The notes under the pieces were generated by a model. That model saw only the letters and a program-made list of their open reading frames with translations, did no database searches and had not been told where the DNA came from. A DNA stretch of 64,000 nt from Clostridia bacterium (GTDB taxonomy: Bacteria; Bacillota; Clostridia; Oscillospirales; Acutalibacteraceae). Made by a program: the position numbers and the translations under genes. The stretch spans positions 62,001 through 126,000 of the forward strand of contig JAFQEL010000012.1 in the NCBI GenBank assembly GCA_017399065.1, written 5' to 3'. Positions 33,328 to 42,404 of this stretch are shown one piece after another; positions within the stretch are counted from its first letter, which is position 1, and each line of letters opens with the position of its first letter.

Positions 33328-34557
33328 ATGATTAAACCCGAACTTTTATCACCGGCAGGCGACAGAGAACGTCTTGAAGCCGCCGTATTGTATGGTGCAG
33401 ATGCGGTTTACCTTGGTTCTACAAGCCTTGGTATGCGTGCTGCTCCGCAGAATTTTGATGCTGAGCAGCTCAGGAGTGCTGTTGAACTTTGTCATGGTAA
33501 GGGTAAGAAGGCTTATCTTACCTGTAATGTGCTTGCTCACAACAGTGATCTTGAGAATCTGCACGGTGTTATTGATTCTGCTGTTAATGCAGATGTTGAT
33601 GCTATGATTATTTCTGATATGGGTGTGCTTTCTGTGGTCAAAAGGCTTGCACCCGATATGGAAATTCACATTTCAACACAGACAGGTCTTGTGAATTACG
33701 AGGCGGCAAGAGCGATGTACGATATGGGCGCAAAGCGTGTTGTGCTTGCCCGTGAGCTGTCTCTTGAGGAGATTGCCGAAATAAGAGCAAAAACACCGTC
33801 TGAGCTTGAGATTGAGTGCTTTGTACACGGTGCGATGTGCGTTTCGTTTTCAGGCAGATGTCTGCTCTCTAACTACTTCCTCGGCAGAGATTCCAACAGG
33901 GGAGAGTGTGCTCAGCCCTGTCGCTGGAAATACGCTATAATGGAAGAAAAACGCCCGGGCTTTTATCTGCCGATAGGCGAGGATCACAGCGGTACATACA
34001 TTATGAATGCACGTGATATGTGTATGATTGAGCATATACCTGAAATGATAAATGCAGGCATTACCTCTTTTAAGATTGAGGGAAGAGCGAAGTCATCGTA
34101 TTATACTGCAGTTATTACCAATGCATACCGAGCTGCTATTGACGGATATCTGAAGAATCCGACAGATGATTATAAGCCTGAGCAGTGGATGATTGACGAA
34201 ACACGAAAAGTCAGCCACAGAGAGTACTGTACAGGCTTTTTCTTCAGTGACCCGAGAGACGATGCACAGATTTATTATGACGGTGTGTATAAGCGCAACT
34301 GGAATGTTATGGCAGAGGTTAACCGCCAGGAAAACGGCAGACTTTATGTTACTCAGCGCAACCGCTTCTTTGAGGGTGACGAGCTTGAAATAATGGTTGC
34401 AGGCTCCGAGCCGATAACCATTCGTGTTGAGGAGCTCAGAAACGAAAAGGATGAGCCGATTGAAGTTGCACCGCATCCGATGATGAAGTGCAGTTTCAGG
34501 TGTGATGTGCCTGTTCATGCAGGTGCACTCGTACGTAAGATTGCGGACGAAGAGTAA
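33328..34557 (+). CDS. U32 family peptidase-like protein (TrhP/RlhA type)
   Basis: 409 residues. TIM-barrel start PELLSPAGDRERLEAAVLYGADAVYLG... is followed by the U32 signature ECFVHGAMCVSFSGRCLLS and Cys residues in GECAQPCRWKY that can hold a cluster. Family members TrhP and RlhA hydroxylate uridine or cytidine in tRNA or rRNA rather than acting as peptidases; the subgroup here is not decided. It starts two bases after mltG and ends the operon at a clear terminator. Confidence 0.88.
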   Translation: MIKPELLSPAGDRERLEAAVLYGADAVYLGSTSLGMRAAPQNFDAEQLRSAVELCHGKGKKAYLTCNVLAHNSDLENLHGVIDSAVNADVDAMIISDMGVLSVVKRLAPDMEIHISTQTGLVNYEAARAMYDMGAKRVVLARELSLEEIAEIRAKTPSELEIECFVHGAMCVSFSGRCLLSNYFLGRDSNRGECAQPCRWKYAIMEEKRPGFYLPIGEDHSGTYIMNARDMCMIEHIPEMINAGITSFKIEGRAKSSYYTAVITNAYRAAIDGYLKNPTDDYKPEQWMIDETRKVSHREYCTGFFFSDPRDDAQIYYDGVYKRNWNVMAEVNRQENGRLYVTQRNRFFEGDELEIMVAGSEPITIRVEELRNEKDEPIEVAPHPMMKCSFRCDVPVHAGALVRKIADEE

Positions 34558-34563
34558 AGATAC

Positions 34564-34600
34564 CAGCAGACAGAGGTTTAGCGACTTCTGTCTGCTGTTT
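34564..34600 (+). terminator. Terminator after the U32 gene
   Basis: An 11-bp perfect stem (34564-34574 with 34587-34597) followed by TTTGTTT. Confidence 0.75.
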
Positions 34601-34628
34601 GTTTAATAAAAAGTTTAAATATAAAGCC

Positions 34629-34657
34629 TTGCCTTTTATATGTATATATAGTAAAAT
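34629..34657 (+). promoter_or_regulatory. Promoter for pcrA
   Basis: TTGCCT (34629-34634), 17-base spacer, TAAAAT (34652-34657). Confidence 0.55.
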
Positions 34658-34684
34658 ACTATTATCTTATAATGGTGGTATATT

Positions 34685-37066
34685 ATGTTCAGTCAGAGAT
34701 TTATTGAGTTAAGAAGACAGGTTATTGAGAAGCAATTCGGCAGAATGAACGGCATGCAGCAGAGTGCTATTTTCAGCACTCAGGGTCCCTTGCTTGTGCT
34801 TGCAGGTGCAGGCAGCGGCAAGACTACAGTGCTCGTCAACCGAATTGCCAATATTATGCAGTTCGGCGATGCATACTATTCCGATTACTGCTGCCGACCT
34901 GTTATGCAGAGCGATATTGACGCTATCGAAGCTTATCTTGCAGGCGACGATTTTGCCTATGCCGAAATTGACGACCTTATGCGTGTCAACACTCCGCGTC
35001 CGTGGGAGATACTTGCTATCACTTTCACCAATAAGGCGGCAACCGAGCTTAAAGAAAGGCTTGAGCGTATGCTTGGCCCCGACGGCTCGGAGATATGGGC
35101 GAGCACTTTCCACGCTGCCTGTGCACGTATTCTTCGCAGATACGGTGAGCGTATAGGTTTCTCAAATCATTTTACTATTTACGATACCGACGATTCACGC
35201 AGAGCTATGAAGGAGTGCCAGCGTGCACTCAATATTGAAGAGCGTATTATAGGATATAAAGCTGCTCTTGCTGAAATCAGCAAGGCAAAGGACAGCCTTA
35301 TAGGTCCCGAAGAATTCAAGCAGACTGCAGGAAGCGATTTCAGACTGCAGAAGATAGCGGCACTTTATGAGCACTATCAGCAGAACCTTCAGCGTGCTGA
35401 CGCTATGGATTTTGACGATATTATTTTTAATACGGTCAAACTGCTTGAAACAGATAAAGAGGTGCTTGAATACTATCAGAACCGCTTTAAATACATAATG
35501 GTTGACGAGTATCAGGATACCAACCACGCACAGTACAGGCTTGTCAGCATCCTTGCCGCAAAGCACAGAAATCTTTGCGTTGTCGGCGACGATGACCAGA
35601 GTATCTATAAATTCCGCGGTGCTACGATTGAGAATATTCTCAGCTTTGAGAAACAGTTTAACGCAAAGGTTATTCGGCTTGAGCAGAATTACCGCTCTAC
35701 CCAGACTATTCTTGATGCAGCAAATGCAGTTATTGCAAACAACGAACAGCGTAAGGGCAAAAACCTCTGGACAGATAACGGTGAGGGTGAAAAAATCATT
35801 CTAAACACCTCATACGATGAACAGTCCGAGGCAAGGTTTATTGCCGATACCGTTCTTGACGGTGTTGCGACGGGTCAGCGTTACAGCGATTTTGCCGTGC
35901 TTTACCGTGCAAACGCTCAGTCAAACGCAGTTGAAAACGCGTTTGTGCGTATGGGTATTCCGTACTCGATTTTCGGCGGTCACAAATTCTATGACCGTAA
36001 AGAAATCAGGGATGCGATAGCTTATCTGACAGTTATAAACAACACTGCGGACGATATAAGGCTTCGCAGAATCATTAATGAACCCAAGAGGGGAATAGGC
36101 GACACTACCGTTTCAAACGCGGCAGATATCGCAACTTCACTCGGAATCAGCCTTTTTGAGGTTATCTCCAATTCCGAGGATTATCCGCAGCTTAAACGCG
36201 CTTCGGGCAAGCTTAAAGATTTTTCCGCTATGATAAGCTCGTTTGTTGAAAAAGCAGAAGAGCTTTCACTCAAGGATCTGTTTGACACCTGTATGAAAGA
36301 GAGTGGCTATGTCGATTCGCTTGCACTTGACCCGCAGACCTATACCGAAAGGCTTGCCAATATCAACGAGCTTTCAAACAACCTTCAGCGATATACCGAG
36401 GAGAATGACGAGCCGTCGCTTACGGGCTTCCTCGAAGAGGTTGCACTTATGACTGACCTTGACAATATGAACGAAGAGGCAGACAGAGCTGTTATGATGA
36501 CTCTACACTCTGCAAAGGGTCTTGAGTTCAATAACGTCTTTATCGTCGGTATGGAGGAAGGCGTCTTCCCGGGTATGCAGGCAATCTACAATCCGGGTGA
36601 AATTGAAGAGGAGCGCAGGCTTGCTTACGTCGGTATTACACGTGCCAAGAAAAAACTCTACCTTACCAAAACCCGTACAAGAATGCTGTACGGATCAACC
36701 ACGCACAACCGTGTTTCACGTTTTGTCGATGAAATTCCCGTAACGCTTATCAAGAATACGGGTGTTGCGGCACAGCCTCCGATGTTTGGCGGCGGAATGG
36801 GCGGTATGCGTGACAACTCAGTCGGCGGCAATCCGTATGCAACACAGTTTAAGAAGGCTACTGCAGCACCAAAGCCTGCACCAAAGCCTGCCGAGCAGCC
36901 GCCTGTAAATCTTTCTGTAGGCGACAGTGTTTCGCACGGCACATTCGGCACGGGCGTTGTGCTCTCTGCAAAGCCTATGGGTAACGATATCCTGCTTGAA
37001 ATCGCTTTCGATAAAGCCGGTACTAAGAAGCTTATGGCAAAGTTTGCCAAATTAAAGAAGATATAA
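34685..37066 (+). CDS. pcrA: ATP-dependent DNA helicase PcrA/UvrD
   Basis: 793 residues, superfamily 1A. Helicase motifs in order: Q-motif MNGMQQSAIF, Walker A AGAGSGKTT (about 41-48), Ia AITFTNKAA, II VDEYQDTNHAQ, III GDDDQSIYKFRGA, IV LEQNYRS, V MTLHSAKGLEF and VI YVGITRAKKKLYL. Between Walker A and motif Ia there is an extra segment (about 60-104, rich in Asp, Tyr and Cys) not found in Bacillus PcrA. The C-terminus has a Pro/Ala linker and a small SH3/Tudor-like domain (VSHGTFGTGVVLS). It unwinds DNA 3'-5' in repair and replication. Confidence 0.95.
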   Translation: MFSQRFIELRRQVIEKQFGRMNGMQQSAIFSTQGPLLVLAGAGSGKTTVLVNRIANIMQFGDAYYSDYCCRPVMQSDIDAIEAYLAGDDFAYAEIDDLMRVNTPRPWEILAITFTNKAATELKERLERMLGPDGSEIWASTFHAACARILRRYGERIGFSNHFTIYDTDDSRRAMKECQRALNIEERIIGYKAALAEISKAKDSLIGPEEFKQTAGSDFRLQKIAALYEHYQQNLQRADAMDFDDIIFNTVKLLETDKEVLEYYQNRFKYIMVDEYQDTNHAQYRLVSILAAKHRNLCVVGDDDQSIYKFRGATIENILSFEKQFNAKVIRLEQNYRSTQTILDAANAVIANNEQRKGKNLWTDNGEGEKIILNTSYDEQSEARFIADTVLDGVATGQRYSDFAVLYRANAQSNAVENAFVRMGIPYSIFGGHKFYDRKEIRDAIAYLTVINNTADDIRLRRIINEPKRGIGDTTVSNAADIATSLGISLFEVISNSEDYPQLKRASGKLKDFSAMISSFVEKAEELSLKDLFDTCMKESGYVDSLALDPQTYTERLANINELSNNLQRYTEENDEPSLTGFLEEVALMTDLDNMNEEADRAVMMTLHSAKGLEFNNVFIVGMEEGVFPGMQAIYNPGEIEEERRLAYVGITRAKKKLYLTKTRTRMLYGSTTHNRVSRFVDEIPVTLIKNTGVAAQPPMFGGGMGGMRDNSVGGNPYATQFKKATAAPKPAPKPAEQPPVNLSVGDSVSHGTFGTGVVLSAKPMGNDILLEIAFDKAGTKKLMAKFAKLKKI

Positions 37067-37096
37067 TAAAATTCTATTATAAAGGAGATATACGCA

Positions 37097-38020
37097 ATGA
37101 TTAAATCCATCCCTAACGGTGTTTACCCGACTATGGTAACTCCCTATACGGCAGACAACAAGATCGACTACAATGCTGTAGAGCAGCTTATCGACTGGTA
37201 CTGCAAAAAAGGCGTTGACGGTATTTTTGCCATCTGCCAGTCAAGTGAAATTTTCTTTCTCTCTTTTGAAGAGAGATTGGAGCTTCTCAAGTTTATCGTA
37301 GATCGTGCTCCGAAGAATATTTCAATCGTTGCTTCGGGACATACGGCAGACGATATCGGCACACAGCTTGAAGAGGCTAAGGCTTTTGTAGATGTCGGTA
37401 TTGACGGCTATGTTTTCATCTCAAACCGTCTTGCAAAGCAGGATGAGAGCGACGATGTTTTCCTTAAGAACGTTGATATCTTTATGAATGAGATTCAGGA
37501 TACTGCATTCGGTATTTATGAATGTCCGTACCCCTACAAGCGTCTTATGACTCCCGAAACTCTCGGCGAGCTTGCACGTACCGGAAGATTTACATTCCTT
37601 AAGGATACCTGCTGTAATCCCGCTCAGATCAAGGCTAAGCTTGAAGCTGTCAAGGGTACGGGTATGAAGATCTATAACGCTAACTCCGCGACTCTTCTTG
37701 AAACTCTCCGTATGGGTGTTTCAGGCTTCTCGGGTGTTATGGCAAACTTCCATCCCGAGCTGTATGCATGGCTTTGCAAGAATTACGATAAGGAGCCCGA
37801 AAAGGCAGAGATGGTACAGGATATTGTCGGTTTCTTCTCTGTTGCAGAGTGCCAGGTTTACCCCATCAATGCAAAGTACTATCTTGGTCTTGACGGTGTT
37901 GATATGGGTTATACTTCACGTTCACGCAATATGGATGATTTCTTTATCGGCCGTAAATATGAAATTGAGCAGATGTACAGAGTTACTCAGCACGTCAAAG
38001 AGCAGCTCGGTATAGAATAA
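37097..38020 (+). CDS. Dihydrodipicolinate synthase/N-acetylneuraminate lyase family protein
   Basis: 307 residues, (beta/alpha)8 aldolase family. The Schiff-base lysine lies in FTFLKDTCCN (Lys169) and the assisting tyrosine in GIYECPYPYK (Tyr141). The loop that reads GTTGE in DapA or GSTGE in sialate lyases is CQSSE (47-51), so it is probably neither; a pyruvate-dependent lyase for a sugar acid is more likely. AAAGGAGATATACGCA precedes the ATG. It follows pcrA by 30 bases. No neighbour gives the substrate. Confidence 0.85.
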   Translation: MIKSIPNGVYPTMVTPYTADNKIDYNAVEQLIDWYCKKGVDGIFAICQSSEIFFLSFEERLELLKFIVDRAPKNISIVASGHTADDIGTQLEEAKAFVDVGIDGYVFISNRLAKQDESDDVFLKNVDIFMNEIQDTAFGIYECPYPYKRLMTPETLGELARTGRFTFLKDTCCNPAQIKAKLEAVKGTGMKIYNANSATLLETLRMGVSGFSGVMANFHPELYAWLCKNYDKEPEKAEMVQDIVGFFSVAECQVYPINAKYYLGLDGVDMGYTSRSRNMDDFFIGRKYEIEQMYRVTQHVKEQLGIE

Positions 38021-38063
38021 GTTTCAAACAAAAAGGAAATACAGCAAGAAAGGCGGACTTTAT

Positions 38064-39476
38064 ATGAAGAAACCGTTTAAAGTAATAATTTCGGCTTTTA
38101 TGTCACTTGTTCTTACTTTCACGCTTGTGTCTTCTGCATTTGCTACCGAAACGCAGGCTTGTGACTGCGACAATGCTCCCGTTATTTTTGTAAACGGTAT
38201 CGGCGGTATGATTTATGCAACCGACGAAAACGGTGAGGAATTTGAAATATTCCCTATTGAGAGCGACACAATGACAAGCGTTATTCTTACATATCTGCCG
38301 GTTGCTCTTATCAACGGTATTTTTGGCGGTTGGGAGTCATTTGCAAAATCGCTCGATAAAATGCTTTGCGAGCTTTTTGCAGGTATGGATTGCGATAATG
38401 AGGGTAATTCAGTTTTGCCTGCTTATGCGGATGAATGTGACCCTGCTACAATGGATGAACATCTTGATGATAACGAATTCAACTTTCTCTATGATTGGCG
38501 TCTTGACCCTTATGAGTCAGCAGCCGAGCTCGATGCATATATTGACGAGATAATCGAAGCAACAGGTCACGAAAAGGTTATTATCAACGCATACAGTGAG
38601 GGCGGAGAGATAGCTCTTGCTTACTTCGACGAATACGGCTCGGAGAAGGTAGAGATGTTTATTTCTCAGTGCTCCGCTTTCCAGGGTCTTACACTTATCG
38701 GCAAGCTTTTTACAAATGACTGCTCGGTTGATGCAAATCAGCTTGCAAACTTCCTCGGTACAATGATGCCTGCTGCAAACGTTGATGATGGCGTCACAAC
38801 TCTGCTTTCTGTGCTTAAGTATACAGGCATTTATCATCTGCTTACAGGTCTTGTAAATAAGATTCTTGATGAATGCTTTGACACGATATATAACGGCTTT
38901 GCAAAGGAGATATTTGCCTGTATGCCCGGTGTGTTCAACTTTGTGCCTGCCGAGTATTTCGATGATGCGATAGATATGGTATTCGGTGATGACCCTGAAT
39001 ATGCCGTACTTGTTGAGAAGCTCACAAGATACCACAACGCACAGATAAATGCAGAGGAAATACTCAAGGCAGAGCAGGAGAAGGGTATGGCAATAGCTGT
39101 TGTTTCTCACTACGGTTGTTATCCGCTTCCGCTTGTAGGCGATATGGCTTATCAGTCTGACGCTCTTATCGACTCTGCAAATTCTTCGGGCGGTGCAACG
39201 TTTGCTCCTATGGGCGAGTCCTTCGGCGATGAATATAAGCAGAAGGTTGATGACGGTCATAACCACATTGCTCCCGACGGCAGTGTTGATGCTTCAACAT
39301 GTATGTTCCCAGAAAGCACGTGGTTTGTCAGCGGCTTCTCACACTGGTGCTATTCCACAAACCTTATTGAGTGGCTTGAGGCGTATGACGGTCAGCCGAC
39401 TGTTACTTCAACACCCGAATTCCCGCAGTTCCTTGTAGGCAACCCTGCAGATAATACTGTCAGTGCTATGGAATAA
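38064..39476 (+). CDS. Secreted alpha/beta-hydrolase (lipase/acyltransferase-like)
   Basis: 470 residues. Signal peptide ends near AFA-TE (residue 27). FVNGIGGMI is placed like the oxyanion loop of lipases, NFLYDWRLDPYESAAELDAYI resembles LCAT-type enzymes, and the nucleophile elbow is NAYSEGGEIAL (Ser178), with Ala in place of the usual first Gly of GxSxG. A large helical lid region (about 200-330) follows, and a likely catalytic His lies in SGFSHWCYS near 430. Probably acts on lipid esters outside the cell; specificity unknown. AGAAAGGCGG precedes the ATG. Confidence 0.7.
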   Translation: MKKPFKVIISAFMSLVLTFTLVSSAFATETQACDCDNAPVIFVNGIGGMIYATDENGEEFEIFPIESDTMTSVILTYLPVALINGIFGGWESFAKSLDKMLCELFAGMDCDNEGNSVLPAYADECDPATMDEHLDDNEFNFLYDWRLDPYESAAELDAYIDEIIEATGHEKVIINAYSEGGEIALAYFDEYGSEKVEMFISQCSAFQGLTLIGKLFTNDCSVDANQLANFLGTMMPAANVDDGVTTLLSVLKYTGIYHLLTGLVNKILDECFDTIYNGFAKEIFACMPGVFNFVPAEYFDDAIDMVFGDDPEYAVLVEKLTRYHNAQINAEEILKAEQEKGMAIAVVSHYGCYPLPLVGDMAYQSDALIDSANSSGGATFAPMGESFGDEYKQKVDDGHNHIAPDGSVDASTCMFPESTWFVSGFSHWCYSTNLIEWLEAYDGQPTVTSTPEFPQFLVGNPADNTVSAME

Positions 39477-39519
39477 TACCTTAAAATAAATATTTCTTTC
39501 TCTTTATTGCGACTGAATT

Positions 39520-39566
39520 CTCACCGCTCTTGCGTTAGTATTGATGCAAGGGCGGTGAGTTGTTTT
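39520..39566 (+). terminator. Terminator overlapping the spoIIGA ribosome binding site
   Basis: A 14-bp stem with one G-U pair (39520-39533 with 39546-39559, 12-base loop) followed by TTGTTTTT. The right arm ends GGGCGGTGAG, which is also the Shine-Dalgarno of spoIIGA, and the T-run covers its start codon. Confidence 0.75.
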
Positions 39567-40579
39567 TGAAACAGGTGATATATGTTGACGTGCTTTTTGC
39601 ACTCAATATGATTGTCAGCTTTTTGCTTATCAATGCCGCGGGTATGCTGTGCCGTGAAAGACCAAAAACTCTGCGGGTATTGGCAGGCTCTTTGTTGGGT
39701 GGCGTATATTCGCTGAGCATATTTCTGCCGAGCTTACATACTGTGTTTGTGCTGCTTTTTAGAATAGTTTTTCTTGCCGTTGTCAGCTTTTGCGTATTCG
39801 GCTTCGGCTCTGTGAGGCGGTTTCTGCGCTGCTTCGGTACGCTTGTCGTTGTGACTCTCGGCTTTGCAGGGCTGATAACTGCGGTATGGCTTTTAGTGAA
39901 ACCGCAGGGGCTGGCAGTTCGTAACGGCTCGGTATATTTTGATGTCAGCTTTCTTGCACTTGTGCTCGGAGGTACGGCTTTTTATATTGCTGCCCGTATT
40001 TTCGGTAAAATTTTCGAGAGGAATCACCGTGAGCAGATGCGGGTGAAGGTTAATATTACTTACAACGGCAAAACAGTTGCGGCAGATGGCCTTATCGATA
40101 CGGGTAACACGCTTAAAGACAGCTTCAGTGGTAAAAGCGTCACGGTAATTGACAGAAATCTTGCCCTTCGGTTGTTACCGCTTGAGTGTGCTGCGGCAAC
40201 GTTTTCACCTGTATGCAGTGAATTGCCGCAGGGTATGCATCTTACGGTTTCGAACACTGCAGGCGGTACTTCGCTGATGTGTGTATTCAACGCGGACAGC
40301 ATTGAAATAAGTTCAGAATGCGGTAATGCGAAATTTGAAAATCCGTCTGTTGCCGTGGGTGCGGTGACAAGCTTCGGGTCAGATTGTTCCGTGCTGCTTA
40401 ATGCCGATACGGCAGATTATATTACGGGAGGAAGAGAGTATGATAAAAAGAATCAGAAGATGGATAAAAAGGTTAAGGTCAAAATTCGGAAAAAAAGGAG
40501 TTTACTACATAAACGGACCAGAGACCCTGCCTGCACCGTTGACAGCACAGCAGGAGAGGGAGGCTATGAGTCGGATTGA
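39566..40579 (+). CDS. spoIIGA: Sigma-E processing peptidase SpoIIGA
   Basis: About 337 residues. Start taken as the TTG at 39566 because GGTGAG lies 7 bases upstream; TTG 39560 is too close. Five membrane helices fill residues 1-150, and the cytosolic C-terminal domain holds [15 protein letters not shown] with the single catalytic Asp (about 178) of this retroviral-type aspartic protease. It cleaves the pro-sequence of SigE, encoded next. The frame runs 140 bases into sigE, adding about 45 basic residues ([17 protein letters not shown]) that have no counterpart in the Bacillus protein. Confidence 0.93.
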   Translation: MKQVIYVDVLFALNMIVSFLLINAAGMLCRERPKTLRVLAGSLLGGVYSLSIFLPSLHTVFVLLFRIVFLAVVSFCVFGFGSVRRFLRCFGTLVVVTLGFAGLITAVWLLVKPQGLAVRNGSVYFDVSFLALVLGGTAFYIAARIFGKIFERNHREQMRVKVNITYNGKTVAADGLIDTGNTLKDSFSGKSVTVIDRNLALRLLPLECAAATFSPVCSELPQGMHLTVSNTAGGTSLMCVFNADSIEISSECGNAKFENPSVAVGAVTSFGSDCSVLLNADTADYITGGREYDKKNQKMDKKVKVKIRKKRSLLHKRTRDPACTVDSTAGEGGYESD

Positions 40580-41141
40580 AGAAGGAGATGAAACCGCACG
40601 TGAGCTTCTGATTGTGCATAATTTAAGGCTTGTTGTATATATTGCCCGCAAGTTTGAAAACTCGGGAGTAGGAATTGAAGACCTTATATCAATCGGCACA
40701 ATAGGTCTGATAAAGGCTGTGAATACATTTTGTCCGTCACGCAATATCAAGCTTGCAACCTACGCTTCACGCTGTATTGAAAATGAAATACTTATGCATC
40801 TGCGGAAAATTTCCAATATGAGGACTGAAGTATCGATTGACGAGCCTCTTAATATTGACTGGGACGGAAACGAGCTTTTGCTGTCGGATATTTTAGGCAG
40901 TGATTCGGACAGTATTAACGTTGATATTGAGCACGAGGATGAAGCAAATAATCTGATAGCTATAGTCAATACGCTAAACGAGCGTGAGCAAACTATAATG
41001 CGGCTTCGTTTCGGTATAGGCAGTGAGCGTGAGCACACGCAGAAAGAGGTTGCTGATATGCTCGGTATATCGCAGAGCTATATTTCAAGGTTAGAAAAAA
41101 GAATAATAGAGCATATAAAAAAGGAAATGGTATTGAATTAA
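40440..41141 (+). CDS. sigE: Sporulation sigma factor SigE (pro-form)
   Basis: 233 residues from the ATG at 40440, preceded by GGGAGGAAGAGAGT; an in-frame ATG 13 codons earlier lacks a site. Residues about 1-20 are the basic amphipathic pro-sequence ([20 protein letters not shown]), followed by [14 protein letters not shown], where the Bacillus protein is cut. Sigma regions 2 ([45 protein letters not shown]) and 4 ([19 protein letters not shown]) are intact. It directs mother-cell transcription early in sporulation. Overlaps spoIIGA by 140 bases; a terminator follows. Confidence 0.97.
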   Translation: MIKRIRRWIKRLRSKFGKKGVYYINGPETLPAPLTAQQEREAMSRIEEGDETARELLIVHNLRLVVYIARKFENSGVGIEDLISIGTIGLIKAVNTFCPSRNIKLATYASRCIENEILMHLRKISNMRTEVSIDEPLNIDWDGNELLLSDILGSDSDSINVDIEHEDEANNLIAIVNTLNEREQTIMRLRFGIGSEREHTQKEVADMLGISQSYISRLEKRIIEHIKKEMVLN

Positions 41142-41161
41142 ATTTAATATTGTTATAATAT

Positions 41162-41195
41162 ATAGGCGGACATTTTGTCTGCCTATCGATTTTTT
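41162..41195 (+). terminator. Terminator after sigE
   Basis: An 11-bp stem with one G-U pair (41162-41172 with 41176-41186, 3-base loop) followed by CGATTTTTT. Confidence 0.8.
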
Positions 41196-41225
41196 ATATA
41201 ATAAAATTGCATTGGTGGTGAATTA

Positions 41226-42389
41226 ATGAAAACTGCGGCTGTTGTTGCCGAGTACAATCCGTTCCACAAGGGACACGAATATCAGCTTGAAATGACACAC
41301 CGTGCAGGCGCAACGCATATAGTTGCGGTTATGAGCGGCAACTTTGTTCAGCGTGGTGAAGCGGCGGTTTTCGATAAATTCCTGCGTGCCTCTGCGGCTG
41401 TTAAGTGCGGCGCCGACCTTGTTGTCGAGTTGCCTTTGCCGTGGGCTGTGAGCGGTGCACAAACCTTTGCGCGTGGTGCGGTAAGCATTGCCGATGCACT
41501 CGGCTGTGTCGATATGCTGTCTTTCGGCTGTGAATGCGGTAAAGCAGATATGTTGATTAAGGTTGCAGATTCTCTGTATTCGTCTGAGTTTGAGGAGCAT
41601 TTAAATGCTGCTTTGCCGGAGTGTACGTCGTTTGCGGCAGCTCGTCAGCGTGCGGTAGGCGATATACTCGGCAGTGAATATTCGACATTACTCGAAAGTC
41701 CGAATAACATACTTGCAATTGAATATATTGCGGCAACAAATCTCTTTAATTCTTCGTTTGAGCTTAATGCGGTGTCCCGAATTGGAGACGGATATAACTA
41801 TGAAAAATATTCCGGCGAAAGTTTTGCATCTGCTACAGCAATACGGGGACTTATAAGAAACGGAGAAGATTATTCGTCGCTTGTACCTGAAAAAGCAAAA
41901 GAGCTTTATTCTGACGAATTTTCGGATGAGAGCAGACTTGAAACGGCTGTGCTGTATGCACTGCGAAAGCTGAACGTAACTGATATTGCGCTTGCTCCCG
42001 ATGTATCTGAGGGACTTGAAAACAGAATTTACTCTGCGGTGCGTGAAGCGTGCAGGGTGGAGGAACTGTTGGAGATGATTAAGACAAAGCGATATCCTAC
42101 AGCAAGGTTAAGGCGGATAATTCTCAGTCTTTTCCTCGGTATAAAAGCAGAGCATACACAAGGTATGCCGCCTTATATACGCATACTTGCCTGCAACGAA
42201 GAAGGCAAAGAGATTCTTTCTGCGGCAAAGCCGAAAGTGCCGCTTATCTCCCGTGCGGCGCAGTTTAATGCGCTCGAAGGCAGGGCAAAAGAAATTTTCA
42301 ATCTTGAATGTACAGCAGATGATATTTATGCACTCAGCTTTTCTCCTGCAAGAGAGTGCGGTGCAGACTATAAAACAAAAATATTTTAA
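41226..42389 (+). CDS. tmcAL: tRNA(Met) cytidine acetate ligase TmcAL
   Basis: 387 residues. The nucleotidyltransferase signature VVAEYNPFHKGHEYQL is at the start, followed by VMSGNFVQRGEAAVFDKFLRA and VVELPLPWAVSGAQTFA, as in TmcAL. The enzyme uses ATP and acetate to acetylate the wobble cytidine of elongator tRNA-Met. Length is close to the Bacillus protein (about 415). TTGGTGGTGAATTA precedes the ATG. It follows sigE where Bacillus has sigG. Confidence 0.93.
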   Translation: MKTAAVVAEYNPFHKGHEYQLEMTHRAGATHIVAVMSGNFVQRGEAAVFDKFLRASAAVKCGADLVVELPLPWAVSGAQTFARGAVSIADALGCVDMLSFGCECGKADMLIKVADSLYSSEFEEHLNAALPECTSFAAARQRAVGDILGSEYSTLLESPNNILAIEYIAATNLFNSSFELNAVSRIGDGYNYEKYSGESFASATAIRGLIRNGEDYSSLVPEKAKELYSDEFSDESRLETAVLYALRKLNVTDIALAPDVSEGLENRIYSAVREACRVEELLEMIKTKRYPTARLRRIILSLFLGIKAEHTQGMPPYIRILACNEEGKEILSAAKPKVPLISRAAQFNALEGRAKEIFNLECTADDIYALSFSPARECGADYKTKIF

Positions 42390-42404
42390 ACGGAGGTTAC
42401 TGAT

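Noticed and set aside
38517-39266. 249-codon open frame on the minus strand
   Set aside because: Antisense to the secreted hydrolase with its signal peptide and ribosome binding site; the antisense product is Cys/His-rich without family features.
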